A stretch of DNA of 64,000 nucleotides from Kordiimonadales bacterium IMCC3096 (GTDB taxonomy: Bacteria > Pseudomonadota > Alphaproteobacteria > Minwuiales > Minwuiaceae). The stretch spans positions 3,191,501 to 3,255,500 of the forward strand of contig CP018227.1 in NCBI GenBank assembly GCA_016865035.1, in the 5' to 3' direction. How positions within the stretch are numbered: position 1 is the stretch's first letter; the number at the start of each line of letters is the position of its first letter. The position numbers were made by a program, and so were the translations under genes. Under the pieces are notes generated by a model. That model was not told the DNA's origin. It did not search any database and saw nothing but the letters and a program-made list of their open reading frames with translations. Below, one piece after another: positions 46,814 through 56,170 of this stretch.

Positions 46814-47725
46814 ATGGACTGGTCCGACATGCCGCCGCTGGCAACCCTGCGCTCCTTCGAGGCAGCGGCCCGCCATCTGAACTTCACCGCTGCGGGCAGG
46901 GAGATGAACGTGACCCACGCCGCCGTCAGCCAGCAGGTCCGCAGGCTGGAGGAGCGTCTGGGGGTCAGCCTGATGGTGCGGGAGGGGCGCGGACTTGCCC
47001 TGACCGACGACGGGGCGCGGCTTGCCTGGCAGCTTTCGGAGGGCTTCGGGACGCTGCAGCAGGCCATCGCGGCCTTCACCGACAATGAGACGATGCGTGC
47101 CCTGAAGGTCACGGTCACACCGATCTTCGCGACCAGTTGGCTGATGCCGAGAATCGCGGATTTCCGGGCTTCCTACCCGGATATCGAGCTGATGCTGAAC
47201 CCGACCTTCGAACTGATGGATCTGCGTCGTGACAACTATGATCTGGCCATTCGCTATGGCCATGGTCGCTGGCCGAGGCTGGAAAGCGAGCCGCTGATCC
47301 CGTCTTCCTTCGTCGTGGTGGCGGCGACTTCCCTGGTCGGCAACCGGCGTATCCGGGAACCGGCAGATGCGGCGGACCTGCCGTGGCTGCAGGAGCTGGG
47401 GACAGATGAACTGAAGATATGGATGGAACGCCGCGGCGTGGTGGTGCCCCGCAAGAAGAACATCACGCACCTGCCCGGCTACATGATCATGTCAGCCCTG
47501 CGTGACGGGCAGGGCCTTGCCTGCACCGCGCGCGTCTTCGTGGAGGAGGACATCCAGGACGGTCGCCTGACCGTCCTGTTCGAGGACGAGGAAGGCGACG
47601 AGATGAACCCCGCTGCCTATCACATGGTCTGGCAACCCGGTCCCATGCGCGCCCCGCTGAAAGCCTTCGTCACCTGGCTGAAGCAGGTGGCGAAGGCTGA
47701 CTCGGACGGGCCGGGTATCGGCTGA
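46814..47725 (+). CDS. LysR family regulator (GcvA-like)
   Basis: A 303-residue regulator. The helix-turn-helix opens PPLATLRSFEAAARHLNFTAAGREMNVTHAAVSQQVRRLEERLG, the form typical of the GcvA/AmpR branch, and the effector domain begins with VTVTPIFATSWLMPRI. ATG at 46814 is used; a GTG at 46802 is possible. A dyad lies just upstream. Likely targets are itself and the divergent small protein; whether it also controls the neighbouring acyl-CoA dehydrogenases is unknown. It converges on the acyl-CoA dehydrogenase at 47732, 6 bases away. Confidence 0.9.
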   Translation: MDWSDMPPLATLRSFEAAARHLNFTAAGREMNVTHAAVSQQVRRLEERLGVSLMVREGRGLALTDDGARLAWQLSEGFGTLQQAIAAFTDNETMRALKVTVTPIFATSWLMPRIADFRASYPDIELMLNPTFELMDLRRDNYDLAIRYGHGRWPRLESEPLIPSSFVVVAATSLVGNRRIREPADAADLPWLQELGTDELKIWMERRGVVVPRKKNITHLPGYMIMSALRDGQGLACTARVFVEEDIQDGRLTVLFEDEEGDEMNPAAYHMVWQPGPMRAPLKAFVTWLKQVAKADSDGPGIG

Positions 47726-47731
47726 ACGGCA

Positions 47732-48871
47732 TCAAAGCCCGCGGGCGATGATTTCCTTCATGATCTCGTTGGTGCCGGCATAGATGCGCTGGACGCGGGC
47801 GTCGGCATACATGCGGGTGATGGGATATTCCCACATGTAGCCATAGCCGCCGTGCAGCTGCAGGCATTCGTCGATCACCTTGTTCTGCATGTCGGAGGTC
47901 CAGAGCTTGGCCATGGAAGCCGTTTCGGCATCCAGTTCGTTGACCAGCACCTTCGACAGGCATTCATCGACGAAGGTCCGGGCGACCTGGGCAATGGTCT
48001 TCATCTCGGCAAGCTTGAAACGGGTGTTCTGGAATTCCAGCAGCGGCTGACCGAAGGCCTTGCGTTCCTTGCAGTATTCCACCGTCATCTCGACGGCGGC
48101 TTCCATGGCGGCGGCGGCACTGATGGCCACCTGGATGCGTTCCCACGCCAGTTCCTGCATCAGATAGACGAAGCCCTTGCCTTCCTCGCCAAGGATGCGA
48201 TCGGCGGGAATGCGCACATTGTCGAAGAACAGCTCCGACGTGTCCTGCGCCTTCATGCCCAGCTTCTTCAGGCGGCGGCCCTTCTCGAAGCCGCTGTCAC
48301 CGCGTTCGACCATCACCAGCGAGGTACCCTTGGCACCCTTTTCCGGGTCGGTCTTGGCGACAACGATGACCACATCGGCGTTCCAGCCATTGGTGATGAA
48401 GGTCTTCTGGCCATTGACGACGAGCTCGTTGCCATCCTTCAGTGCCGTGGTCTTGATACCCTGCAGGTCCGAGCCCGTGCCCGGCTCCGACATGGCGATG
48501 GCACCGACCATCTCGCCGCTGGCCATCTTCGGCAGGTATTTCCGCTTCTGCTCCTCCGAGCCATAGCGGTTGATGTAGGGGGCCACGATCTCGTTGTGCA
48601 GCCCGAAGCCGAGACCCGTCAGGTTCAGCCGCTGCGTCTCCTCCATCAGGATCGCGCTGTAGAGCCGGTCAGCATTCGAACCACCGAACTCCTCCGGCAT
48701 CGACATGCAGAGGAACCCGAGTTCACCGGCTCGGGTCCAGGCTTCCCGGTCGACATAGCCCTGATCTTCCCACTTCTCGTGGTGCGGGGCCATTTCGTCC
48801 TCGAGAAACTTGCGAACAGTGCGACGGAAGATCTCGTGGTCTTCACTGAAGATCTGACGCTGCAAACCCAT
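47732..48871 (-). CDS. Acyl-CoA dehydrogenase
   Basis: A 379-residue acyl-CoA dehydrogenase. Motifs: AIAMSEPGTGSDLQGIKTTA, VNGQKTFITNGWNADVVIV, RKAFGQPLLEFQNTRFKLAEMKTIAQVARTFVDECL and LQLHGGYGYMWEYPITRMYADARVQRIYAGTNEIMKEI. The final motif carries AGT instead of EGT, as in long-chain or isovaleryl enzymes, where the catalytic Glu lies on another helix. ATG at 48869-48871. It stands alone on its strand; no electron-transfer flavoprotein gene is close. Confidence 0.93.
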   Translation of the reverse strand: MGLQRQIFSEDHEIFRRTVRKFLEDEMAPHHEKWEDQGYVDREAWTRAGELGFLCMSMPEEFGGSNADRLYSAILMEETQRLNLTGLGFGLHNEIVAPYINRYGSEEQKRKYLPKMASGEMVGAIAMSEPGTGSDLQGIKTTALKDGNELVVNGQKTFITNGWNADVVIVVAKTDPEKGAKGTSLVMVERGDSGFEKGRRLKKLGMKAQDTSELFFDNVRIPADRILGEEGKGFVYLMQELAWERIQVAISAAAAMEAAVEMTVEYCKERKAFGQPLLEFQNTRFKLAEMKTIAQVARTFVDECLSKVLVNELDAETASMAKLWTSDMQNKVIDECLQLHGGYGYMWEYPITRMYADARVQRIYAGTNEIMKEIIARGL

Positions 48872-48934
48872 GGCTCCAAGCCCTCCCCGGCTTCAGTCAA
48901 TTGAACAGGGATCGGTTATAGCGCGGGGCTCGCG

Positions 48935-50182
48935 TCAGTGACCAGCGGTCATCGCGGACTTTTCGAGTTGCCGGATCATCTTCAGGGTGTCGGCCAGCGG
49001 GCTCTCGGGATCCAAATTGTTCACGGCCGGCTCGGTGCTGACCGGTTCAGGCCCGGCAGCAGCCATGACGCGGATGATCTCGGAGACCAGCAGGGAGACA
49101 TCATACGGCTTCATGACGACGCCATCCATGCCGGCGGCGCGGAACGCCGCGCGATGCTCCGGCGAGTCGTGGCCGGTTACCCCCAGGATCGGCAGCCGGG
49201 ACCCGGCTGGTTCAGCGGCACGGATTTCCTGTGTGGCGGCAACACCGTCCAGTTCCGGCATCTGGATATCCATCAGCACCAGATCGACGTTGCCCGACAG
49301 TGCACGCTCCACGGCGGATCGGCCATTGTCGACCGTGATCACCTCATGCCCCAGCTTGCGCATCACCGCCTCCAGCAGGGCGCGGTTGATCAGATGGTCG
49401 TCGGCGACGAGCACGCGCAGACTGGCAACCGTTTCCTCACCTTTCGGGAGGTCGGAGGTGGCTTCGCCGACCTGTGCCTCACATTCGGGCAGCGCGATCT
49501 GCAGGCTGAAGCTGGAGCCGATACCGGGCTCACTGGTGACGGTAATGTCGCCGTTCATCTGCCGCGCCAGCCGCCGGGAGATCGCCAGGCCCAGCCCCGC
49601 GCCGGATTCCGCGTGCAGACGGCGTCGCTTCCAGGGCTGGAACAGGTCGTCGATCATAGCGGGTTCCATGCCGCAGCCGGTGTCTGCGACGACAAACCGA
49701 AGGCCGACGAGATCGCCCTGGTCATGTGCCGACATCCGGACGCTGACCTGACCGCCGGAGGTGAACTTGATCGCGTTGCCGATCAGGTTGAGCAGTATCT
49801 GGCAGATGCGCGTCCGGTCGCCACTCAGGGTGCGGTTGCACCGTTCCCCGAAGCGGGCTTCGAAGCGCAGGCACTTGTCGGCGGCCTGCGGTCCCATGAC
49901 CCGACCGACATGTTCCAGCAGTTCGACCGGCGAGAACGGTGCCTCCACCATCCGGAATCGGCCAGCTTCCATGCGTGACAGGTCGAGCATGTCGACAGAG
50001 AGGTTGCGCAGGCTGTCGGCGCAGGCACGGATGGTGTCCACCTGCCTGCGCTGTTCCCTGTCCAGCTGGCTAGTCAGCAGCAGTTCGGTCACGCCGAGCA
50101 GCCCGTTCAGGCTGTTGCGCATCTCGTGACTGACGGCCGCCAGCAGATCAGGACGGGCAAGACTCGGGTTGTGCGCCGACAT
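48935..50182 (-). CDS. Soluble hybrid histidine kinase with receiver domain
   Basis: A 415-residue protein without membrane segments or an obvious sensor domain. Near the N-terminus AVSHEMRNSLNGLLGV is the H box with the phospho-accepting His, then come the N box (LLNLIGNAIKFT), G1 (VADTGCGM) and G2 (GAGLGLAISRRL). A receiver domain follows at about residues 260-375, with LVLMDIQMPELDG holding the phospho-Asp and a MKPYD Lys. ATG at 50182 is used. It lies 81 bases after the iron permease stop and may be co-transcribed. No output domain or response regulator is adjacent. Confidence 0.88.
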   Translation of the reverse strand: MSAHNPSLARPDLLAAVSHEMRNSLNGLLGVTELLLTSQLDREQRRQVDTIRACADSLRNLSVDMLDLSRMEAGRFRMVEAPFSPVELLEHVGRVMGPQAADKCLRFEARFGERCNRTLSGDRTRICQILLNLIGNAIKFTSGGQVSVRMSAHDQGDLVGLRFVVADTGCGMEPAMIDDLFQPWKRRRLHAESGAGLGLAISRRLARQMNGDITVTSEPGIGSSFSLQIALPECEAQVGEATSDLPKGEETVASLRVLVADDHLINRALLEAVMRKLGHEVITVDNGRSAVERALSGNVDLVLMDIQMPELDGVAATQEIRAAEPAGSRLPILGVTGHDSPEHRAAFRAAGMDGVVMKPYDVSLLVSEIIRVMAAAGPEPVSTEPAVNNLDPESPLADTLKMIRQLEKSAMTAGH

Positions 50183-50263
50183 GTCATTCACGATGGTTTG
50201 CTCCGGTCCATTGCAACCGGAACATTTTGTCGGATCGGCGTTAACGAAGCCTTGCCGGAGCAA

Positions 50264-51946
50264 TCAGGCCCTTGGCCGGGACGCCTGCCTGATCGTGTGG
50301 CTCAGCAGGATCACGGGCACCACACCGGCCAGCACGATGGCGAGGGCACCGGGCGTGGCCTCCGCGAAACGTTCATCGACCGCATACTGGTGTGTCACCG
50401 TTGCCAGGGTCTCGAAGTTGAAGGGGCGCAGTGCCAGGGTCATCGGCAGCTCCTTCAGCGTATCGACGAAGACCAGCAGGGCGGCGGTCAGGCTGCTGGC
50501 GCGCAGGAGCGGCCAGTGAACGCGCCGTACCAGGTCAACAGGACCTGATCCAAGCAGCCGGGCAGCATCGTCGAGGGAGCGGGGCACCCGCTCGAACCCC
50601 GCCTCGGTCGCGCCGAAACCCAAAGCCAGGAACCGCACGGTGCAGCCGAACAGCAATGCGATCAGGGTGCCGGAGAGCAGCAGGCCACTCGACAGTCCGA
50701 ATGACTCGAACAGCCAGGCATCCAGGGCGTTGTCGAAGGCGGCGAAGGGGGCAAGGATACCTATTGCCAGCACGGAGCCGGGGATCGCGTACCCCATGCT
50801 GGCCAGGCGCGTACCCAGGCGGAGCAGCGGCGCGCCGCTCATGCGTCCGGCATAGGCCAGCCAGAGCGAAAGCACGGTCACGACCAGGGCGGCGAGGGCG
50901 GCAAGCTCCAGCGAGTTGAGCAGTGCGGACGCCAGGTCCCCGGTGAACAGGGCATCTATGCGGTGCCACGAGGAGCCTACCAGCAGGCTGAAGGGCAGCA
51001 GGAAACCCAGCACGACGGGCAGGGTGCAGAGCAGGGTCGCGGCCAGGGCCAGGGCACCATGCAGTTGCGCGCGGGCCTGCGCGGGGCGGGTTGAGCGGGC
51101 GTCGGTGAAGCGGCGATCGGCCCGTGCCCGGCGTTCCGCCAGCAGCAGGATCGCGACCGCCGCCACCAGCATCAGGGCAAGGCCGGACGCGCCCTCCAGG
51201 CTGCCCATGTTGATCCAGACGTGGAAGATGCCGGTCGAGAAGACGGGCACGGCGAAGAAGTCGACAGTGCCGTATTCGTTCAGTGTCTCCATCAGCGCCA
51301 GCGCGACACCGACGACGATGGCGGGGCGTGCCATGGGCAGGGCAACGCGCCAGAAGGCCGCGCTGGCCGACAGTCCCTGCATGCGCGCGGCCTCCACGGC
51401 AGCGCGGGACTGGGCCAGGAACGCGGTGCGGGTCAGCAGATAGACGTACGGATAGAGCACCAGCGTGATGATGATGATGGCGCCGGGCAGGCTTCTGATC
51501 TCCGGGAAGCTGTAGTCGGCGGCATTGCGCCAGCCGAACAGGTCGCGCAGCGTGCTCTGCACCGGCCCGGCATAGTCCAGCAGGTCCGTGTAGACAAAGG
51601 CGACGATGTAGGATGGTGCTGCCAGCGGCATCATCAGCGCCCATTCCAGCGTCCGGCGCAGCGGGAAGTCGTATGCCGCGACCAGCCAGGCCGCGCCGAC
51701 ACCGATCAGGGTCACGCCCGTTCCGACGCCCAGCGCCAGCAGGCTGGTGGTGATGGTGTAGTTGCCCAGGACCGTTCGGGTCAGATGCGGCCAGATCCCC
51801 GGCTCCACCGACAGCGCGAACCAGACAAGCGCACCGACCGGTAACGCAACAAGCCCCGTCGCGAGTATCGCGACGAGGCCAATTACGAGATAGCTTCTGT
51901 CATGTCCGCGACGGACGGCCGTCGGCGGCGCAACCGCAAGTGTCAT
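50264..51946 (-). CDS. Ferric iron ABC transporter permease (FbpB-like)
   Basis: A 560-residue permease with about twelve hydrophobic segments in two homologous halves, the fused form of the iron(III) transport permeases (FbpB/SfuB). EAA-loop motifs occur in both halves: EAARMQGLSASAAFWRVALPMARPAI and DDAARLLGSGPVDLVRRVHWPLLRAS. It follows its binding-protein gene by 24 bases, completing the membrane part of the system, but no ATPase gene is present in this operon. Probably iron-regulated through the upstream Fur-like site. Confidence 0.93.
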   Translation of the reverse strand: MTLAVAPPTAVRRGHDRSYLVIGLVAILATGLVALPVGALVWFALSVEPGIWPHLTRTVLGNYTITTSLLALGVGTGVTLIGVGAAWLVAAYDFPLRRTLEWALMMPLAAPSYIVAFVYTDLLDYAGPVQSTLRDLFGWRNAADYSFPEIRSLPGAIIIITLVLYPYVYLLTRTAFLAQSRAAVEAARMQGLSASAAFWRVALPMARPAIVVGVALALMETLNEYGTVDFFAVPVFSTGIFHVWINMGSLEGASGLALMLVAAVAILLLAERRARADRRFTDARSTRPAQARAQLHGALALAATLLCTLPVVLGFLLPFSLLVGSSWHRIDALFTGDLASALLNSLELAALAALVVTVLSLWLAYAGRMSGAPLLRLGTRLASMGYAIPGSVLAIGILAPFAAFDNALDAWLFESFGLSSGLLLSGTLIALLFGCTVRFLALGFGATEAGFERVPRSLDDAARLLGSGPVDLVRRVHWPLLRASSLTAALLVFVDTLKELPMTLALRPFNFETLATVTHQYAVDERFAEATPGALAIVLAGVVPVILLSHTIRQASRPRA

Positions 51947-51970
51947 GCGGTCACGATGTCAGATCACGCA

Positions 51971-52999
51971 TCAACTGGAAAGACCGGCGCGGTCCACCAT
52001 CTGGGCGGCGGCACGACGCTGGGCCGCGACATCGGCCAGGCTGACCGGATCTTCCTTGAATTCACCGAAGACGGCGATGACCGGAGCGATCGATACCCCG
52101 CCCAAGATCGGGAACTCGAAGTTCTGGGCGGCGTAGATTTCCTGCGCGTGCGGGCTGGTCAGATACTCGATCAGCTTGACGCCGTTCTCCGGGTGCCTGG
52201 CGTGCTTGGTGACACCGGCACCGGTGATGTTCATGTGTGCGCCGCGCCCTTCCTGGTTCGGGAACACGGGACGCACGGCCTCGGCGGCGGGGCGCTGTTC
52301 CGGGTCGGAGAGCATGATGCCGTAGTAGTAGGTATTGCCGATGGCGATATCGCACTCGCCCTGGGCAACGGCCTTGATCTGCGCGCGGTCATTGCCCTGC
52401 GGCTTGCGCGCCAGGTTGGCCTTCACACCCTGCAGCCACGTTTCCGTCCAGGCTTCACCATGGGACGCGATCATGGAGGAGATCAGGTCGATCATGTAGG
52501 GATGCGTGAACTGGCGGGCGCAGATCTTGCCCTTCCATTCCACGTCGGCCAGACCTTCGTAGGTCAGCGCGCGATCCGCCGCCACACGCTCACGGCTGGC
52601 ATAGAGCACGCGGCTGCGCTTGGTGATCGCGAACCAGCGGTTCTGGGGATCCCGGAAGTTCGCCGGAACGGCAGCCTCCAGCTTCGGGGAGGTCACCGAA
52701 CGCAGCACATCAGCCTCGACGAGGTCGGCCAGACGACCGGCGTTGGCGGTGATCACCACGTCGGCCGGCGTGTTGCGGCCTTCGGCAACCAGGCGCTCCA
52801 GCAGACCCTTGTTCGCGTAGACCATGTTCACCTTGATGCCGGTATCGGCGGTGAAGGCGTCGATCAGCGGCTGCATGAGGTGAGGCTGGCGGTAGGAGTA
52901 GAGGTTGACCTCCTCCGCAGCCTGCGCGGCACCCGCGGTCAGGCCGCAAAGCAGGGCGGCACCGGTTGCGAGGCGCGTGATGGATCCAAAGACTGACAT
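51971..52999 (-). CDS. Ferric iron ABC transporter substrate-binding protein
   Basis: A 342-residue periplasmic protein with a Sec signal (MSVFGSITRLATGAALLCGLTAGAAQAAE, cleavage after AQA). The mature part starts VNLYSYRQPHLMQPLIDAFTADTGIKVNMVYANKGLLERLVAEG, the usual opening of FbpA/FutA iron-binding proteins, and the later GNTYYYGIML holds the Tyr cluster that would coordinate Fe(III). ATG at 52997-52999. The promoter gap contains a good Fur-box match. First gene of the iron operon. Confidence 0.93.
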   Translation of the reverse strand: MSVFGSITRLATGAALLCGLTAGAAQAAEEVNLYSYRQPHLMQPLIDAFTADTGIKVNMVYANKGLLERLVAEGRNTPADVVITANAGRLADLVEADVLRSVTSPKLEAAVPANFRDPQNRWFAITKRSRVLYASRERVAADRALTYEGLADVEWKGKICARQFTHPYMIDLISSMIASHGEAWTETWLQGVKANLARKPQGNDRAQIKAVAQGECDIAIGNTYYYGIMLSDPEQRPAAEAVRPVFPNQEGRGAHMNITGAGVTKHARHPENGVKLIEYLTSPHAQEIYAAQNFEFPILGGVSIAPVIAVFGEFKEDPVSLADVAAQRRAAAQMVDRAGLSS

Positions 53000-53065
53000 G
53001 GCAGGCGAGTCCCTTTTTCAGAATGAGTTGCAAGATCAATAACAGCGCAGGATCACCGCTGCAAC

Positions 53066-53084
53066 ATCATTGATAATCATTTGC
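53066..53084. promoter_or_regulatory. Candidate Fur box
   Basis: ATCATTGATAATCATTTGC matches the classical 19-base Fur consensus at 13 of 19 positions, including an unbroken run over TGATAATCATT. Outer TGCAA/TTGCA arms at 53060-53064 and 53081-53085 are symmetric about it. It lies in the gap between the iron-binding-protein gene (start 52999) and the divergent DMT gene (start 53187), where an iron-responsive operator would be expected. Confidence 0.75.
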
Positions 53085-53186
53085 AGCACGGCAATTCGCG
53101 TCCCTGCCGCTGACCCGCAGTCCGCGCGGATGGCCATGCGTCTGTTTTGGATTGCCGCAGGGGCAGGACTGCGTAAGCTCCCGCGC

Positions 53187-54101
53187 ATGACAACTGCCTT
53201 ACCTCCCGTTGAAGAGAACGCGGCGTCGCGTTCCTTCAGTCTGATGATCTTCGTGCTGCTGATTCTGGTCTGGGGCCTGCTCTGGCCCTTCATGAAGATC
53301 GCCGTGGCGGAGATGTCGGTTCTCAGCTTCCGTGCCATCAGCTCGGTGCTGGCCGCGATCACCATGCTGATCGTGACACGGATCGCCGGGCACAGCCTGC
53401 GCGTCCCCCGTGACCACTGGGTTCCCCTGATCGTTGCCGGATTGTTCAATGTCGGGGCCTGGCTGTACCTGTCGGCGGTCGGCGTGACCCTGATCGAGGC
53501 CGGTCGCGCATCGCTGATCGCCTATACCATGCCGGTCTGGGCCTTTCTGATGGGTATTCCGCTGCTGGGCGAGAAGGTGACGCGCTGGCGCATTCTGGGT
53601 CTGGTCCTGGCCATGGCCGGGCTGGCCGTCCTGATGGGGGACGAGGCCAAGCGGCTGGGTGAGGCGCCCCTGGGTGCCCTGGTCATGGTGGCGGCATCGC
53701 TCTGCTTTGCCTTCGGAACCGTCTGGCAGAAGTACAATACCTGGCGCGTGCCGCATCTGACGGTGATGAGCTGGCAGATGGTGGTGGGCGCGACACCGAT
53801 CACGCTGCTGGCCATACCTGACCTGCTGGTCCTGCAACCGGTATCCTGGCAGGCGACAGCGGCAACGCTCTATGCCGGCCTGATTGCGCAGGTCTTCGGT
53901 GTGGCCGCCTATCTGTGGCTGGTGAAACGCCTGCCGGTGAAGACGGCATCGCTGTCTGTCATGCTGGTGCCTCTGGTCGGGCTTGGTTCCTCGGCAATCC
54001 TGCTGGACGAACCGCTCGGGCTGCCGGAGCTGCTGGCGACCGGCCTGATACTGGGGGCCATCGCGACGGTTTTTCCGAAGGATTTGCCGAAGACAAGATA
54101 G
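53187..54101 (+). CDS. DMT family (EamA) permease
   Basis: A 304-residue membrane protein with ten hydrophobic segments in two EamA repeats. The first repeat opens FVLLILVWGLLWPFMKIAV and continues with FRAISSVLAAITML; YTMPVWAFLMGIPLLGEKVTRWRILGLVL is the classic DMT signature. ATG at 53187 is the first Met before a plausible cytoplasmic leader. The methyltransferase gene follows after 14 bases. Substrate unknown; the family exports amino acids, metabolites or drugs. Confidence 0.88.
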   Translation: MTTALPPVEENAASRSFSLMIFVLLILVWGLLWPFMKIAVAEMSVLSFRAISSVLAAITMLIVTRIAGHSLRVPRDHWVPLIVAGLFNVGAWLYLSAVGVTLIEAGRASLIAYTMPVWAFLMGIPLLGEKVTRWRILGLVLAMAGLAVLMGDEAKRLGEAPLGALVMVAASLCFAFGTVWQKYNTWRVPHLTVMSWQMVVGATPITLLAIPDLLVLQPVSWQATAATLYAGLIAQVFGVAAYLWLVKRLPVKTASLSVMLVPLVGLGSSAILLDEPLGLPELLATGLILGAIATVFPKDLPKTR

Positions 54102-54115
54102 GGGAGGTTCAAAAA

Positions 54116-55120
54116 ATGACTGAGAAACGGGTGGATACCGTACGCCTGCAACGCATCTCGAAGGCCTATTGGGAGACGGGCGCCATGTATGCGGCCATCG
54201 ATCTGGGGGTCTTCACGCAGATCGCGGCAGGCGCGAATACCATCGCGAAGCTGGGTGAGGCCGTGGGGATCGGTGCACTGAACGGCGAGCGGCTGCTGGA
54301 TGCCCTGGCGGGGATGGAGCTGGTGACACGGGATGCGGACGGCACCTACGCCAACGCCCCCGATGTGGCGCGTTTCCTTGTGGAGGGAGAGCGCAGCTAC
54401 GCGGGTCCCTGGATGACCTTCATGCGGGAGAGCTGGGGCGACTGGGGCAGGCTTTCTGAAATCCTGAAGGAGCAGAAGACCGAGCCGCTGGGCATGTACG
54501 ATGACCTGACGGTGGAGAGTGCGCGCGCCTATCACAAGGCCACCTATTCCATCGGCATGGGCGCGGCCCGCAAGTTCCATCGGGAAGTCGATCTGACCGG
54601 CCGCAAGCGCATCATGGATCTCGGCGGCGGCTCCGGTGCCTACTGCATCATCGCCGCCCAGACCTGGCCCGGGATCAGTGCGGTGGTGCTCGATCTGCCG
54701 CCGGTCGTGACCGTGGCGCGGGAATTCATTGCGGAGAATGGTGTGTCCGACAGGGTCACGGCGGAATCCTGCGACTTCACGCGGGGGCCGTTGCCGTCCG
54801 GTTGCGACGTTGCGATCCAGGCCTCGAACCTGCCGATCTATGACCGCGAAACCTGGACCCGTGTCGTGGCACAGGTATTCGACGCGCTGGAGCCCGGCGG
54901 CGAGTACCATCTGATCGGCGAGATGCTGGACGATGACCGGATGGGGCCGATCGCCCCTGCGATGTGGGGACTCTACGAGGCGATACCGCACTCGATCGGG
55001 CATGCCCACACGATTGCCGAGTGCGTCGGCTATCTGGAGAGCGCCGGGTTCGAGGGGATCAGCGCGACGGAGTTCATTCCGCAGACACTGACGCGGGTGA
55101 CGGGGCGCAAGCCGGGCTGA
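54116..55120 (+). CDS. SAM-dependent methyltransferase (O-methyltransferase family 2-like)
   Basis: A 334-residue class I methyltransferase. An N-terminal helical dimerisation/winged-helix part is followed from about residue 160 by the SAM fold, with motif I RIMDLGGGSGAYCIIAA and the acidic AVVLDLPPVV that binds the ribose. This is the plant-type O-methyltransferase layout used for phenolic or polyketide substrates. ATG at 54116 has GGGGAGG 8 bases upstream. It probably shares a transcript with the DMT permease, which might export the product (inference). Confidence 0.9.
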   Translation: MTEKRVDTVRLQRISKAYWETGAMYAAIDLGVFTQIAAGANTIAKLGEAVGIGALNGERLLDALAGMELVTRDADGTYANAPDVARFLVEGERSYAGPWMTFMRESWGDWGRLSEILKEQKTEPLGMYDDLTVESARAYHKATYSIGMGAARKFHREVDLTGRKRIMDLGGGSGAYCIIAAQTWPGISAVVLDLPPVVTVAREFIAENGVSDRVTAESCDFTRGPLPSGCDVAIQASNLPIYDRETWTRVVAQVFDALEPGGEYHLIGEMLDDDRMGPIAPAMWGLYEAIPHSIGHAHTIAECVGYLESAGFEGISATEFIPQTLTRVTGRKPG

Positions 55121-55139
55121 TCAATGATCACCGGGCCGC

Positions 55140-56105
55140 TCAGTCCGGGACGGGCACGGGCTTCCTGAAGCGCATTCGCGAGATCAGACGCAACACGGTG
55201 ACGGCGGTCTTCGGCTGATCCATTTCCAGATGCAGGGCCGCGATGGCGAGCAGGTTGCCCGCCGGGTCGCCTTCCGCCGCGTGGTTCAGCATCTCCTCCA
55301 GCTTCTTCCTGCCCTCCGCGCCGATGCCGCTCACCTTCTCCGGGAACCGACGGCGCAGGTGCGGGACCAGCCGTGCCGAACCAAGCTGGACCAGGGACGG
55401 CTCGGCCCGCAGCGCGACGCGGGCATAGACCGTTGCCGCTCGCTTCAGGTCGCCGGAGACAAGCCTGTGCAATGCAAACAGCAGCATTTCCCCCTGCAGT
55501 CGGCGCGCGTTGCCCTGTCGGACTTCCACTGCCGGCAGCTTCTCCGGATCGGTGGCGACTTCCGGTGTCCAGACGCTGTCGAAGACGCCCGCGGTGAAGC
55601 CCGCATTGTCTCCCACCGCGGCGGGCAGGCCGCCGCCTTCACCGATGCTCGCGGCCCACTTGTCCAGGAAGGCGCGGCCCCCGTCACTGTTGTGCAGGCC
55701 AATGATGCCGTCTTGCATGGCTTCCGCGCCTTCCGACGGCAACAGGGTCACATCGATCCCGGGTTGTGCCAGCGGTTTCATCAGGGTTCCGACCGACCCG
55801 GAGCGCAGGCGGCAGTGGGAGTTGACGTAGAAGGCACGATCAAAGATCTCGCGATCCATGGCGCGGCGGCAACAGGTGGCGACACTGGCGGACGGATCAT
55901 CGGCCATGGAAATGACGATGTTGAAGACAGCCGTGCGCCAGAGCCTGTGGGTCGGACGGTTGGTCACGACGGCGATCGGGACGTCCGTGAAATGCTGGCG
56001 CACCGACCAGGCGGCCATCAGGGTCCGGTCGATCTGGGTCTCGTCGCTGTTCGCCACGAACAGCACGACCCATTCATTCTTCCGCTTCGTTTCAGGTGTT
56101 TGCAT
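55140..56105 (-). CDS. Protein of unknown function, glycosyltransferase-like
   Basis: A 321-residue protein. The first 60 residues (NEWVVLFVANSDETQIDRTLMAAWSVRQHF) look like the first beta-alpha-beta units of a GT-A nucleotide-sugar fold, but no clear DxD was found, so this is weak. The C-terminal part (about 215-300) is helical and repeat-like. ATG at 56103-56105 is used; a TTG at 56174 overlapping the DUF1501 stop as TTGA would add 23 residues. It is last in an operon with DUF1800 and DUF1501. Confidence 0.6.
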   Translation of the reverse strand: MQTPETKRKNEWVVLFVANSDETQIDRTLMAAWSVRQHFTDVPIAVVTNRPTHRLWRTAVFNIVISMADDPSASVATCCRRAMDREIFDRAFYVNSHCRLRSGSVGTLMKPLAQPGIDVTLLPSEGAEAMQDGIIGLHNSDGGRAFLDKWAASIGEGGGLPAAVGDNAGFTAGVFDSVWTPEVATDPEKLPAVEVRQGNARRLQGEMLLFALHRLVSGDLKRAATVYARVALRAEPSLVQLGSARLVPHLRRRFPEKVSGIGAEGRKKLEEMLNHAAEGDPAGNLLAIAALHLEMDQPKTAVTVLRLISRMRFRKPVPVPD

Positions 56106-56170
56106 CGCCCCAGACCTGCCTCGCTGCACCGCACCCGAGCCTAGCCCGGACGAATGGCTGATGCCACTTG

